NCBI GenBank assembly: GCA_965261795.1
Contig: OZ253476.1
Location: forward strand, 2,046,001-2,110,000
Reading direction: 5' to 3'
Source of the DNA: CBDCFV01 sp965261795
GTDB taxonomy: Bacteria > Chloroflexota > Dehalococcoidia > Lucifugimonadales > UBA3495
Length of the DNA: 64,000 bases
How positions within the stretch are numbered: the stretch's first letter is position 1; every line of letters starts with the position of its first letter. The notes below the pieces were generated by a model. It saw nothing but the letters and a program-made list of their open reading frames with translations, was not told where the DNA came from and made no database searches. Of the stretch, positions 1 through 8,015 are shown piece by piece. The position numbers were made by a program, and so were the translations under genes.

Positions 1-190
1 CGGGGTCGCGGTGTTCGGCTTCGAAGACAGTGTCGATGGCTGATGCGGGGTCCAAGCCCACCCCGGAAAGCAGCCACTCGTACATATTGGCTATCCGCTC
101 CGGCGTCTCCTGTAACCCTTCCCGGCTGGGGTCTTCACCCACCCCTTGTAAAAGGGCAGTGATTGCTTGTTTGACCAGTTGCTGTTGAAT
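1..190 (-). CDS. folE: GTP cyclohydrolase I, N-terminal fragment (cut by window edge)
   Basis: The minus strand left of thrC is open for 63 codons to the window edge. It encodes a helix followed by GVGEDPSREGLQETPERIA and MYEWLLSGVG, which matches the N-terminal block of GTP cyclohydrolase I (first step of folate/pterin synthesis: GTP to 7,8-dihydroneopterin triphosphate). The catalytic and zinc-binding part lies outside the window. It follows thrC on the same strand with a gap of about 17 bp, so it probably shares the hom-thrC transcript. The start is uncertain. No ATG, GTG or TTG is in frame before the conserved region; an ATT codon at 190 sits 9 bases after a GAGG Shine-Dalgarno-like motif, and CTG codons are the other options. 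Confidence 0.85.
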   Translation of the reverse strand, partial: MQQQLVKQAITALLQGVGEDPSREGLQETPERIANMYEWLLSGVGLDPASAIDTVFEAEHRDP

Positions 191-207
191 GCTGTGTACC
201 CTCGATG

Positions 208-1269
208 TCAGGCGACCGTGGCCAAGGCCACCGCCTCTACGGCTTCCATGGTCGGTTCGATCTCTACTGTCTGGTTGACCACGCTCCTGACGGCCAAGTC
301 AGTGTCTTTCAGACCGTTGCCGGTGAATATGCATACTACCCGCTGCCCCTCAAAGCTCAACCCCTGGCGGTGCATCTTGACTAAGCCGGCGAACGCGGCC
401 GCCGACGCCGCTTCGCAGAAGATGCCCTCTTTGGAGGCCAACGCCCGGTAAGCGTCCAATATCTCATCGTCGCTTACCCAGTCTATTACCCCTCCGGAAC
501 TGTCGCGGGCCTCTACCGCGCCCGCCCAACTGGCGGGGTTGCCAATGCGGATGGCGGAGGCGATGGTCTGGGGATTCTTAATTGGCTTTCCACGAACGAT
601 GGGCGCTGCGCCCTCTGCTTGAAACCCCATCATCTTGGGCAGTTGCTTACTGCGTTCAGAGGCTTGGTACTCCTTGAAACCTTTCCAGTACGCAGTGATG
701 TTGCCGGCATTGCCCACAGGGATAAAAATGTAGTCGGGCGCCTCTCCCATGGAGTCCACAATTTCGAAAGCCGCAGTCTTCTGCCCTTCGAGGCGATGGG
801 GGTTGACGGAGTTCACCAGGGTTACGTCATACTTGTAAGTAAAGTCTCGGGCCAGGGCGAGGGCGTCGTCGAAATTTCCGTTGACCATGAGAATCCTGGC
901 GCCGTAGGCCATGGCTTGGGCCAGCTTCCCCATCGCCACTTCGCCCTTTGGGATTATGACAAAGACCGGCAGGTCGCAATGGGCGCTGTAAGCGGCGGCG
1001 GATGCGCTGGTGTTTCCGGTGGAGGCGCACATCACCGCCCGGCTCCCTTCTTCAAGGGCCTTGGCCATGGCCACCACCATCCCCCGGTCTTTGAAGGAAC
1101 CGGTGGGATTGCACCCCTCAAGCTTGAAATACAGTTCGTCGCAACCCAGTTCTTTGCCAAGGCGGCTGGACTTCACCAGCGGGGTGTTCCCCTCCCCCAT
1201 GGTGATGAGCGGCGTGGCGCCAGTTACGGGAAGGAACTCTTTGTAAGCCTCCAGGACTCCTACAGTCAT
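208..1269 (-). CDS. thrC: Threonine synthase
   Basis: PLP enzyme converting O-phosphohomoserine to threonine, the last step of threonine synthesis. GSFKDRG carries the PLP-binding lysine (residue 60 counted from this start), and SSTGNTSASAA and PVGNAGNI are the phosphate and cofactor-binding loops of the thrC/ilvA fold. Length of 353 aa is normal for the short bacterial form. I chose the ATG at 1269 because it gives the usual beginning (M-x-x-G-hydrophobic-E-x-Y then FLPV). An upstream in-frame GTG pair at 1311/1314 with a GAGG motif is the alternative and would add about 15 residues. It lies directly after hom and before folE on the same strand, which supports a biosynthetic operon. Confidence 0.93.
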   Translation of the reverse strand: MTVGVLEAYKEFLPVTGATPLITMGEGNTPLVKSSRLGKELGCDELYFKLEGCNPTGSFKDRGMVVAMAKALEEGSRAVMCASTGNTSASAAAYSAHCDLPVFVIIPKGEVAMGKLAQAMAYGARILMVNGNFDDALALARDFTYKYDVTLVNSVNPHRLEGQKTAAFEIVDSMGEAPDYIFIPVGNAGNITAYWKGFKEYQASERSKQLPKMMGFQAEGAAPIVRGKPIKNPQTIASAIRIGNPASWAGAVEARDSSGGVIDWVSDDEILDAYRALASKEGIFCEAASAAAFAGLVKMHRQGLSFEGQRVVCIFTGNGLKDTDLAVRSVVNQTVEIEPTMEAVEAVALATVA

Positions 1270-1370
1270 CAGACCCGTTCCGTATCCCCGGCTATTATTG
1301 CTGAGTCCCACCACTACCTCGGATGTGGCGCGGGAGTTGCCGCGCCGGTTTAAACATCATTTCCCGGGCG

Positions 1371-2693
1371 CTATGCCTCGATCCTCAGAAGATTATTCAC
1401 CGCGTGTACGACCTCCAGGTCCACGACCTGCTTCAGCGAGTTCTGGACCGAGGCCTCCACTGCGGGATGGGTTGTAATCACGATGTCGGCCGTCTGGTTA
1501 TCCGGGTTAGTGTCTTTTTGCAACACCGACGCGATGCTGATTTGTCCGTCCCCGAGGATGCGGGCTATCTGAGCCAGCACGCCGGGTTGGTCAGCTAATG
1601 TGAGACGGAGGTAGTACCTGCACAGAAGTTGGTCGATGGAAGCAGGATTGGCGTCTCCGTTCGACCGTGGATTGCCCCGCGCCCAAGGTGTTGCCGGCAT
1701 AGGTCCTTTGGGATGCGACACCAGATTCCTCGCGAGTTCAATCATGTCCCCCACGACGGCGCTGGCGGTGGGTTCACGCCCCGCGCCCATGCCATGGAAG
1801 ATGACGTTGCCGCACAAGCTGCCCTCCACCTCCACCGCATTGTACACCCCGTCAACCTTGGCAAGCATGTGGTCCAAGGGCACCAGTGCAGGGTGAACCC
1901 TGGTTTGCACTGCGCCGTCGCACAGGCTGGCGATGGCCAAGGGCTTGATAGCGTACCCAAGTTCATGGGCATACCGGAAATCCTTGGCCTCCAGCGATGA
2001 GATACCTTGCTTGAAAACGTCTTCCGGTTGGAAATGGCGATGGTAGGCCAGGGAGGCCAGGATGGCCAGTTTGTATCCGGCGTCGATGCCTTCTACGTCG
2101 TTGGTTGGGTCGGACTCGGCGAAGCCAAGGGCTTGCGCTTCGCTGAGGGCCTGCTGGAAGGAGGTGTGGTCTTGGGCCATGCGGGTCAAGATGTAGTTGG
2201 TGGTGCCGTTGATGATGCCGCGGACCGATTGGATGTCATTCGCCAGCAGTTGGTTCATCAAGCAGCCGACGATGGGTATACCACCGCCGACGCTGGCCTC
2301 GAACAATATATTTACCCCATGTTCCGCCGCCAGCGCGGTCAACTCCGGGCCAAACTTGGCAACGGCTTCCTTGTTGGCGGTGACCATGTGCTTTCCGGCA
2401 GCCAGCCCGTCTTTCAGGAACCGGGCGGCCGGCTCAGTTCCCCCGATTACCTCGGCGAGTATCTGTATCTCGGGGTCGTAGAGCAGGTCTTCCGGATTTG
2501 TGGTGAGCAATTCCGGCGGGACCGAGGTGTTCCGGGACTTGGCCAAGTCCCGCACTAAAACTCTTTTCAGGTTAATGGGCCGGCCGACTTTCCGGGCGAT
2601 ATCGCCGGCCTGTTCCAGCAGAGTATTGGCGACTCCCCCGCCGACAACTCCCAAGCCCATTAAGCCAACGTTGATTTCCCCCGACTGCTCCAC
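1371..2693 (-). CDS. hom: Homoserine dehydrogenase with ACT domain
   Basis: Reduces aspartate semialdehyde to homoserine, the branch point to threonine and methionine. The N-terminal Rossmann motif GLGVVGGG lies at residues 13-20. The catalytic domain shows VTANKEAVA, GTTNYILT and the E-D-x-x-N-D-V-E-G-like stretch SDPTNDVEGIDA. Residues of about 360-440 form an ACT domain (LTLADQPGVLAQIARIL), the usual threonine feedback-binding module. The GTG at 2693 is preferred because it begins 7 bases after the stop of the foldase gene; an earlier in-frame GTG at 2726 would overlap it. The gene lies 56 bases upstream of the longer thrC start option, consistent with co-transcription. Confidence 0.93.
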   Translation of the reverse strand: MEQSGEINVGLMGLGVVGGGVANTLLEQAGDIARKVGRPINLKRVLVRDLAKSRNTSVPPELLTTNPEDLLYDPEIQILAEVIGGTEPAARFLKDGLAAGKHMVTANKEAVAKFGPELTALAAEHGVNILFEASVGGGIPIVGCLMNQLLANDIQSVRGIINGTTNYILTRMAQDHTSFQQALSEAQALGFAESDPTNDVEGIDAGYKLAILASLAYHRHFQPEDVFKQGISSLEAKDFRYAHELGYAIKPLAIASLCDGAVQTRVHPALVPLDHMLAKVDGVYNAVEVEGSLCGNVIFHGMGAGREPTASAVVGDMIELARNLVSHPKGPMPATPWARGNPRSNGDANPASIDQLLCRYYLRLTLADQPGVLAQIARILGDGQISIASVLQKDTNPDNQTADIVITTHPAVEASVQNSLKQVVDLEVVHAVNNLLRIEA

Positions 2694-2700
2694 TGGGCAT

Positions 2701-3861
2701 TTACCTCTGTCCCAGCGGGTTTCCACCCTGGGCCGGTGGACCGGTCCTGGGGGCGCTCAGCTTGACTTGGTCGGCAACCCAAGCGTAGTACCTGCTGTTG
2801 AAGTTCATCTTCAGCCACCCTTCATCAGAGCCGCGCAATTGTTGGTCGTTCTGCCACTGCATAACCAACTCGTTATTGAGCTTGCTTCTCATGCGGTCGG
2901 AAATTTCCTGTTTCGCCGGGCCGCTCAGTTTCTCCACAATGTAAATGCCTGACTGGGTAAACAAGGGATCGCTGATCTCGTCTTCCTGCAGGGCTTCTTT
3001 TCCCGTCTCTTCGTTGCCGAAGAGTACGTCGTCCAACTCCGGGAACGCTCCCCTGGGCACCCATCCTACGTATCCGCTGGGACCGGCGTAGATGGCGGAC
3101 TGGCCGCTGATCTCGGATGCGACCTTGGCGAATGCTTCGCTATCCAAGCGGTGGCGCACCGCGGTGGAGTCCACGTTGTCTTGCGGCTGCATACGAATCC
3201 ATTGGACCTCGACATGCTCCTGGGAGTCTTCAATGGTACTGCCCAGCAGGGCGTGGAGATGGACCAAAGCAAGGCGTTCCTTCATTATTTCCCGGAAATC
3301 GCTGTCCTGAAGTCCGGTCCGCGCCAGGAAAATCTGGTAGTTATTCCGGTACTCTTCGTCCAACTGGCCTGGGTCGGCCGTCTGTCCTTCGGGTGTAGAG
3401 GGATAGAACTGATTTTTAATGGCTTCCTCGACGTCCTCGTCGATGATGTTGATGCCCAACCCGGGCGACGCTCTTCGGAGCACTTGGGCGCTCAGCATGT
3501 CCCTCAGGTATTCAAATGGTACGGTGCTCAAGTCCACTTGGCCGCTCAGACCTTGCAGCACGCGTATACGCTCCACAAGGTCACCCATGGTGAACTCCAC
3601 CTCACCCACGCTGCCGGCCCAAACTCTGGGCGGTTTGTAGAACTCCTCATAGAAGCCGAACGCCACTATGCCGAAAATGACCAGCATCAAAAAACTGCCT
3701 ACGGCAACGGCGATCTTTTGATGACGCCTTTCGCGGCTGAGCCGGGAAGGTTCAGCGCGGGCTTCGTCGCGGCGATTCCGGCGCGTTTTGCTGCGGCGTC
3801 GCCCTTCAACAGGAGCTACGTCGGTTGCGGCGTTGCCGCTACGGTTCCAAGGAAAAACCAT
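2701..3861 (-). CDS. Membrane-anchored PpiC/SurA-type peptidyl-prolyl isomerase (foldase)
   Basis: A basic cytoplasmic N-terminus is followed by one membrane segment (about residues 50-70). An extracytoplasmic SurA-like helical chaperone part comes next, then a parvulin-type rotamase region (VQWIRMQPQDNVD through GYVGWVPRGAFPELD and GIYIVEKLSGPA). Such proteins help secreted proteins fold outside the membrane. I chose the ATG at 3861, which has GAGGA five bases upstream; the ATG at 3873 lacks a ribosome site. It is the first gene of a minus-strand run leading into hom, with 7 bases between the two. The link to amino-acid synthesis looks positional rather than functional. The exact subfamily is not certain. 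Confidence 0.8.
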   Translation of the reverse strand: MVFPWNRSGNAATDVAPVEGRRRSKTRRNRRDEARAEPSRLSRERRHQKIAVAVGSFLMLVIFGIVAFGFYEEFYKPPRVWAGSVGEVEFTMGDLVERIRVLQGLSGQVDLSTVPFEYLRDMLSAQVLRRASPGLGINIIDEDVEEAIKNQFYPSTPEGQTADPGQLDEEYRNNYQIFLARTGLQDSDFREIMKERLALVHLHALLGSTIEDSQEHVEVQWIRMQPQDNVDSTAVRHRLDSEAFAKVASEISGQSAIYAGPSGYVGWVPRGAFPELDDVLFGNEETGKEALQEDEISDPLFTQSGIYIVEKLSGPAKQEISDRMRSKLNNELVMQWQNDQQLRGSDEGWLKMNFNSRYYAWVADQVKLSAPRTGPPAQGGNPLGQR

Positions 3862-3970
3862 TCTGGTCCTCATGGGGAGACGGCGTCCACTGACGCCGAG
3901 AGGATGTTGGAGCCGGTCTTGTTCCGGCTAGGCGGTATTTGATGACAGTCTTTCCAGGTACGCCGCCAGC

Positions 3971-4297
3971 CTAACGGCGAAACCCGCCGATGGCGGGAAC
4001 GTAAGGCACAAACGGGACCAACGCGATGTGCCGGGCGCGTTGTATGGCCAACCGGAGGGCCCGCTGGTGTTTGGCGCAGACCCCGGACCGGCGGCGCGGC
4101 TCGATCTTGGCGCGGTCCGAAATAAACCGCCGGATTCGGTCCACGTCTTTGTAGTCGATGTTCTTCACATGGTCGACGCAGAAGGTGCAGACCTTCCGTC
4201 TTGGCGCATACCTGCCGCGGGGGCGTCCTCCTGGACGGCCTCCGCCTCCGGGCCTGGGGCCCGTTCTACCGGCCGGTGGACGTGGCGCTGAGGTCAT
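3971..4297 (-). CDS. rpsR: 30S ribosomal protein S18
   Basis: S18 binds the central domain of 16S rRNA next to S6. The conserved core RRKVCTFCVDH, IDYKDVDRIRRFISDRAKI, PRRRSGVCAKHQR and AIQRARHIAL is complete, so three of the Cys positions typical of the zinc-type S18 are present. A 30-residue Gly/Arg/Pro-rich head precedes the core, and the tail is slightly longer than usual. It is the last gene of rpsF-ssb-rpsR, 31 bases after ssb. A GAGGA motif lies about 11 bases before the ATG. Confidence 0.96.
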   Translation of the reverse strand: MTSAPRPPAGRTGPRPGGGGRPGGRPRGRYAPRRKVCTFCVDHVKNIDYKDVDRIRRFISDRAKIEPRRRSGVCAKHQRALRLAIQRARHIALVPFVPYVPAIGGFRR

Positions 4298-4328
4298 ACT
4301 ATTCCGTTCCTCTTGTCAAACTTTGTTG

Positions 4329-4757
4329 CTAGAAGGGCAGGTCGTCGACATCATCGTAGGGATCATTGCCGCCCGCCATGCCAGAGCTTGAGCCGGAGGG
4401 GCTATTGGATCCCCCACCTTCGCCCATATTGTCGCCGCGTCTACCCAAGAACTGTACGTCAGTGAGATTGATGTCATTGGAGAAACGGGTCTCGCCGTCG
4501 CGTGTTTGATACGTGCGAGAGCTTAGCCTCCCTTCTACATACACTTGTTGGCCCTTGGTGAGGTATTGGTTGCACGTTTCCGACAAACGGCCCCACGCGC
4601 TGACATTGAACCATTCCGTCTCTTCGCGCTGCTCACCGGCGGCAGTGGTGTATCGCCGAGTGGAGGCTACTCTGAAGGAGGTTACGCTCCGACCGTTAGA
4701 TGTGTACCGCATCTCAGGGTCCCCGCCAAGGTTGCCGATGACAATGATCTTGTTCAA
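4329..4757 (-). CDS. ssb: Single-stranded DNA-binding protein
   Basis: OB-fold protein that coats single-stranded DNA in replication and repair. MNKIIVIGNLGGDPEMRYT and WFNVSAWGRLSETC are typical of the first 70 residues. They are followed by a Gly/Ser-rich linker and the acidic tip DDVDDLPF, which recruits partner proteins. Length is 142 aa. The start codon is TTG at 4757, preceded by a G-rich stretch. It sits between rpsF and rpsR, the usual bacterial arrangement, with gaps of 12 and 31 bases. Confidence 0.96.
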   Translation of the reverse strand: MNKIIVIGNLGGDPEMRYTSNGRSVTSFRVASTRRYTTAAGEQREETEWFNVSAWGRLSETCNQYLTKGQQVYVEGRLSSRTYQTRDGETRFSNDINLTDVQFLGRRGDNMGEGGGSNSPSGSSSGMAGGNDPYDDVDDLPF

Positions 4758-4769
4758 CTCCGCACCCCC

Positions 4770-5549
4770 CTAAGCCTGGGCCTGTTCCTGATCTAGGCTT
4801 TCTACTGATTCGGGCGTTTCGTCGGCAGCTTCTTCCACTGCGGCTTCCGCCGGGGCGGATGCTTCGGCTACCGGTTCCTCATTCGCTGTGGATGCTTCGG
4901 CTGCCGGTTCGGCAGCAACGGCGTCCTCCGCCTCCACTGCGTCCTCCGCCGGGGCGGATGCTTCGGCTACCGGTTCCTCATTCGCTGTGGATGCTTCGGC
5001 TGCCGGTTCGGCAGCAACGGCGTCCTCCGGCTCCACTGCGGCTTCCGCCGGGGCGGGTGCTTCGGCTACCGGTTCCTCATTCGCTGTGGATGCTTCCGCT
5101 GCCGGTTCAGCAGCAGCGGCGTCCTCCACTGCCTCCGCTACTGCGGCGGGAACTTCAGCATCGGCATCAGTAGTTACGACGGCCGCCTCGTCAGTGGGTT
5201 CCTCCGTGGCCGCTTGTTCGACTACGGGCGGTGGTTCGGGAGTTGGCTGGGGTGGGCCGGTTACCACCAAAAGAGATCGGAGCACCTGCTCGTCCAACCG
5301 GAGGAAGGTCTCCAACTCACGATTGAACGGGGACTCGGTGCTGAACCGCGTCAGGTGGTAGGTCCCTTCCAGAAAGTGGTGCGGCCCTTTGCGGATGGAG
5401 TAGGCCAGCCGCCGCGTGCCCCAATTCTCCTCGTGGAATATGTCTGAATCCCGGTTGTTGATGAAGCCCTTGATTCTTCCCCAAGCGTCGGCGGACTGCT
5501 CTTGGTTCAGCATAGGGCTTAAAATTACTACGAGTTCGTAATGGCGCAA
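4770..5549 (-). CDS. rpsF: 30S ribosomal protein S6 with long repetitive acidic tail
   Basis: Residues 1-97 are a normal S6 (MRHYELVVILSPML, the ENWGTRRLAYSIRKGPHHFLE block, and the TESPFNRELETFLRLDEQVLR region). The next 160 residues are an Ala/Glu/Pro-rich tail that contains three near-identical 33-residue units (core AEPAAEASTANEEPVAEA). S6 is usually 95-140 aa, so the tail more than doubles the protein. Short acidic S6 tails are known in bacteria, but a repeat-expanded one is unusual. The start is TTG at 5549 with AGGAG six bases upstream. It is the first gene of rpsF-ssb-rpsR and is driven by the promoter at 5606-5634. Confidence 0.95.
   Translation of the reverse strand: MRHYELVVILSPMLNQEQSADAWGRIKGFINNRDSDIFHEENWGTRRLAYSIRKGPHHFLEGTYHLTRFSTESPFNRELETFLRLDEQVLRSLLVVTGPPQPTPEPPPVVEQAATEEPTDEAAVVTTDADAEVPAAVAEAVEDAAAAEPAAEASTANEEPVAEAPAPAEAAVEPEDAVAAEPAAEASTANEEPVAEASAPAEDAVEAEDAVAAEPAAEASTANEEPVAEASAPAEAAVEEAADETPESVESLDQEQAQA
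4852..5148. repeat. Three tandem 99-bp units inside rpsF
   Basis: The block starting ggggcgg(a/g)tgcttcggct begins at 4852, 4951 and 5050, an exact 99-bp period (33 codons). Copies one and two are nearly identical and copy three carries a few substitutions. The period keeps the reading frame, so copy number can change without breaking S6. Confidence 0.9.
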
Positions 5550-5605
5550 AGAAAACTCCTAGGCGATTTTGCGACTGTTATGAGGCTGCTTATACGAATT
5601 GTAAA

Positions 5606-5634
5606 ATTATAGCACTGCCCCTAGACAGGCTCAA
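5606..5634 (-). promoter_or_regulatory. Sigma-70-type promoter of rpsF-ssb-rpsR
   Basis: On the minus strand TTGAGC (5634-5629) is separated by exactly 17 bases from a perfect TATAAT (5611-5606). Transcription should start near 5599, about 50 bases before the rpsF TTG codon. The -35 box touches the stop codon of glyA. Confidence 0.8.
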
Positions 5635-6879
5635 CTAAAAATCCAGCCCCGGCACCGGGAATCTGCCGGTAAGCTCTTTCACTTCCTCGCCTACCTGCCG
5701 GTGCACCGATTCGTCTTGCATGTTGGTCAGGGTCTTGATGATAAGGCGGGCCACTTCCTTGACCGCCGCCTCATCGAAGCCGCGGGAGGTGATTGCCGGG
5801 GTGCCCAAGCGCAGTCCGCTGGCAACCCTGGGCGGCTTGGTGTCGAAGGGGATGGCGTTTTTGTTTGCGATGATGCCCACTTTCTCCAACGCCGTCTCCG
5901 ATTCCTGCCCAGTGATTCCCAATGGCGTAAGGTCCACCAGCATCAGGTGGTTGTCGGTCCCGTTGGACACGAGGCGGAAGCCTGCCTCCGACATCTCGGA
6001 GGCCAGGGTGCGGGCGTTAGCGACGATTTGTGACGCGTACTTGGAGAAGTCAGGACTCAGCGCCTCGCCGAAGCACACGGCTTTGGCCGCGATGACGTGC
6101 ATGAAGGGGCCGCCCTGGGTGTAAGGGAACACGGCGAAGTCGACCTTTCGCGCCAGTTCGGTAGTGGACAATATGAAGCCGCCCCGCGGTCCGCGGAGAC
6201 TCTTTTGCGTAGTCGAGGTAACCAATTGGGCGTGGGGCAGGGGCGACGGGTGGGCGCCGCCGGCAACCAACCCGGCGATGTGCGCCATGTCCACCAACAG
6301 CAGAGCGTCCACTTCGTCGGCGATGGCGCGGAAGCGGGGAAAGTCCAGGACCCGGGGATATGCGCTGCAACCGGCGACTATGAGCTTGGGCCGGTGCTCC
6401 CGGGCCAGCCGCGCCACTTCGTCGTAGTCGATGGTCTCAGTTTCCCGGTCCACTCCATAGGGCACAAATTCATAAAGCTTGCCTGAAAAGTTGACCGAAG
6501 CGCCGTGGGTCAGATGCCCGCCGTGGTCCAACTGCATCCCCATCACTTTGTCGCCCGGTTCCAGCACAGCGAAGTAGGCGCACATGTTGGCCTGTGCGCC
6601 GCTGTGGGGCTGGACGTTAACGTGCTCGGCTCCGAACAGTTCTCCGGCGCGTTGAATCGCCAGCCTTTCCACTACGTCCACGTGTTCGCAGCCGCCGTAA
6701 TAACGCCGCCCAGGGTAGCCTTCGGCGTACTTGTTGTTCATTACGCTGGACTGAGTCTCTAACACCGCTTGGCTGGCGTAGTTTTCGGCCGCGATCAATA
6801 CGATGCTCTCGCGCTGGCGCTGGTCTTCCAGTTGCAGAGCTCTCGCAATTTCCGGGTCCTGTTCCGCTAATCGGGACAT
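5635..6879 (-). CDS. glyA: Serine hydroxymethyltransferase
   Basis: PLP enzyme that interconverts serine and glycine while loading one-carbon units on tetrahydrofolate. The PLP lysine is K226 in TSTTQKSLRGPRGG; most family members have TTHK here, so the His-to-Gln change beside the lysine is a small oddity. NVQPHSGAQAN, LDHGGHLTHG and LVDMAHIAGLVA are also present. Length of 414 aa is standard. A GAGGAG motif lies five bases before the ATG at 6879. It is followed by rpsF in the same direction, but rpsF has its own promoter. Confidence 0.96.
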   Translation of the reverse strand: MSRLAEQDPEIARALQLEDQRQRESIVLIAAENYASQAVLETQSSVMNNKYAEGYPGRRYYGGCEHVDVVERLAIQRAGELFGAEHVNVQPHSGAQANMCAYFAVLEPGDKVMGMQLDHGGHLTHGASVNFSGKLYEFVPYGVDRETETIDYDEVARLAREHRPKLIVAGCSAYPRVLDFPRFRAIADEVDALLLVDMAHIAGLVAGGAHPSPLPHAQLVTSTTQKSLRGPRGGFILSTTELARKVDFAVFPYTQGGPFMHVIAAKAVCFGEALSPDFSKYASQIVANARTLASEMSEAGFRLVSNGTDNHLMLVDLTPLGITGQESETALEKVGIIANKNAIPFDTKPPRVASGLRLGTPAITSRGFDEAAVKEVARLIIKTLTNMQDESVHRQVGEEVKELTGRFPVPGLDF

Positions 6880-6919
6880 TCAGGCTCCTCTAGTTGTGTC
6901 AACGACATGGGCGTCTAAG

Positions 6920-7177
6920 TCAGCCTGACGCGCGGGCAAATAAAGATTCTCTCAGTCCGTCAAGCACACCCTCAAGCCTGGCTACGCGCTGCTCAAGCCC
7001 CGCCATACGAGCGTCTAACCGCTCGAACCGTGCATTAACCTGCTCGAACCGTGCATCAACCTGCTCGAACCGTGCATCAACCTGCTCAAACCGCTTCAGC
7101 ATGATCTGGAGTATCGTCATCCCCAAGCCGACGACGGCAACACCAACCGCGACGATGGCTATAAACTCAGGTGTCAT
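6920..7177 (-). CDS. Small membrane protein with heptad coiled coil
   Basis: An 85-aa protein starting at the ATG at 7177, with GAAAGGAG upstream. Residues 4-27 form one membrane helix (IAIVAVGVAVVGLGMTIL). The rest is a coiled coil with seven-residue repeats (RFEQVDA, RFEQVDA, RFEQVNA, RFERLDA), encoded by 21-bp DNA repeats. I do not recognise a named family. It resembles the gene at 10782-11045, which has the coiled coil first and the membrane helix last. It could oligomerise at the membrane, but no function can be assigned. It lies 40 bases upstream of glyA. Confidence 0.65.
   Translation of the reverse strand: MTPEFIAIVAVGVAVVGLGMTILQIMLKRFEQVDARFEQVDARFEQVNARFERLDARMAGLEQRVARLEGVLDGLRESLFARASG
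7021..7093. repeat. 21-bp tandem repeat encoding coiled-coil heptads
   Basis: gctcgaaccgtgcat(c/t)aacct begins at 7021, 7042 and 7063, with a partial fourth unit at 7084. Each unit is exactly one heptad of the overlapping protein, so the coiled coil could lengthen or shorten by whole heptads. Confidence 0.9.
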
Positions 7178-7385
7178 GAAACGACTACTCCTTTCGGTAA
7201 CAAATCCATCATACCACAAGGGTTGCCGATTCCCTGCTTCGGAGAAAGCCGGAGTCCAAGAGCGCTGTAAGCGAGTTGCGTTTCCGTGAGAATTGCGCCC
7301 TGCCGCTTGCTCGTGTAAAGATATTACCTGAGGATAGATATATAGTTTCCCGAGAAACGTGCGAGACATTGCCCAGGAGGGTGGA

Positions 7386-7970
7386 ATGACTTCCAATGGT
7401 GAATCCATGACCACGCAGGAGTTCATAGATGTCCTGCTAAGCCCGGACCGTATCCAAGCCTCGGACCCGCTGGTCATCTTGAGCTTCGTTCCCATAAACG
7501 CTTACGAAACGGTGGCGGATATCGGGTGTGGTCCCGGCTATTTCACCGTTCCCTTGGCCAAATCGCTGATCAACGGGAAATTGTACGCACTTGATGTAAA
7601 CGACGAGATGGTCGCCGCTTGCCAGGAGAGGGTGCGCCAAGCCCGCATGGGAAACGTGGAAGTCCAAAAGTGCGGCGACTTCGACTTTCCAATAGAGCCG
7701 GCCTCACTGGACGGCGCGTTTCTGGCTTTCGTGGTGCATCACAGCGAGGACAAGGGCAGGTTCCTCAATGCGGTGCGCGGTCTGATGCAGCCGAAGGGTT
7801 GGTGTTCGATTCTGGAATGGTTCCGGAAGGACACCGGGTCGGGACCGCCTTTAGAGCGGCGTATAGACCCCGGCGAATTGGAAGAGATGGCCCGCGCCGC
7901 CGGGTTCCGCACAATGGGTTGGCGGTCCCTGAACGACGAACACTACATGATGACGCTGCGCAATCCCTGA
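7386..7970 (+). CDS. Class I SAM-dependent methyltransferase
   Basis: The SAM-binding motif VADIGCGPGYFTVPLA lies near residues 44-59, followed by an acidic residue at the end of strand 2 (ALDVNDEM) and motif III-like LMQPKGWCSILEW. This is the Methyltransf_25/11 fold; the substrate cannot be read from the sequence. The ATG at 7386 has AGGAGG six bases upstream, which decides the start against a GTG at 7359. Length is 194 aa. It stands alone on the plus strand, with a stem-loop after its stop codon. Confidence 0.82.
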   Translation: MTSNGESMTTQEFIDVLLSPDRIQASDPLVILSFVPINAYETVADIGCGPGYFTVPLAKSLINGKLYALDVNDEMVAACQERVRQARMGNVEVQKCGDFDFPIEPASLDGAFLAFVVHHSEDKGRFLNAVRGLMQPKGWCSILEWFRKDTGSGPPLERRIDPGELEEMARAAGFRTMGWRSLNDEHYMMTLRNP

Positions 7971-7974
7971 TTTC

Positions 7975-7999
7975 TCCGGCCCGGCATTGCCGGGCCGGA
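7975..7999. terminator. Bidirectional GC hairpin between convergent genes
   Basis: An 11-bp perfect inverted repeat (TCCGGCCCGGC / GCCGGGCCGGA, loop ATT) lies between the methyltransferase stop (7970) and the stop of the opposing hydrolase (8016). There is no strong T-run on either side, so termination efficiency is uncertain, but position and symmetry suit a shared terminator. Confidence 0.6.
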
Positions 8000-8015
8000 A
8001 GCGGGGTTGGCGCCG

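Noticed and set aside
619..1353. 244-codon plus-strand frame opposite thrC
   Set aside because: No family motif, overlaps a clear threonine synthase; antisense shadow.
4852..5148. Regularly spaced repeats that could suggest a CRISPR array
   Set aside because: The whole 99-bp unit repeats without variable spacers and lies inside the S6 reading frame.
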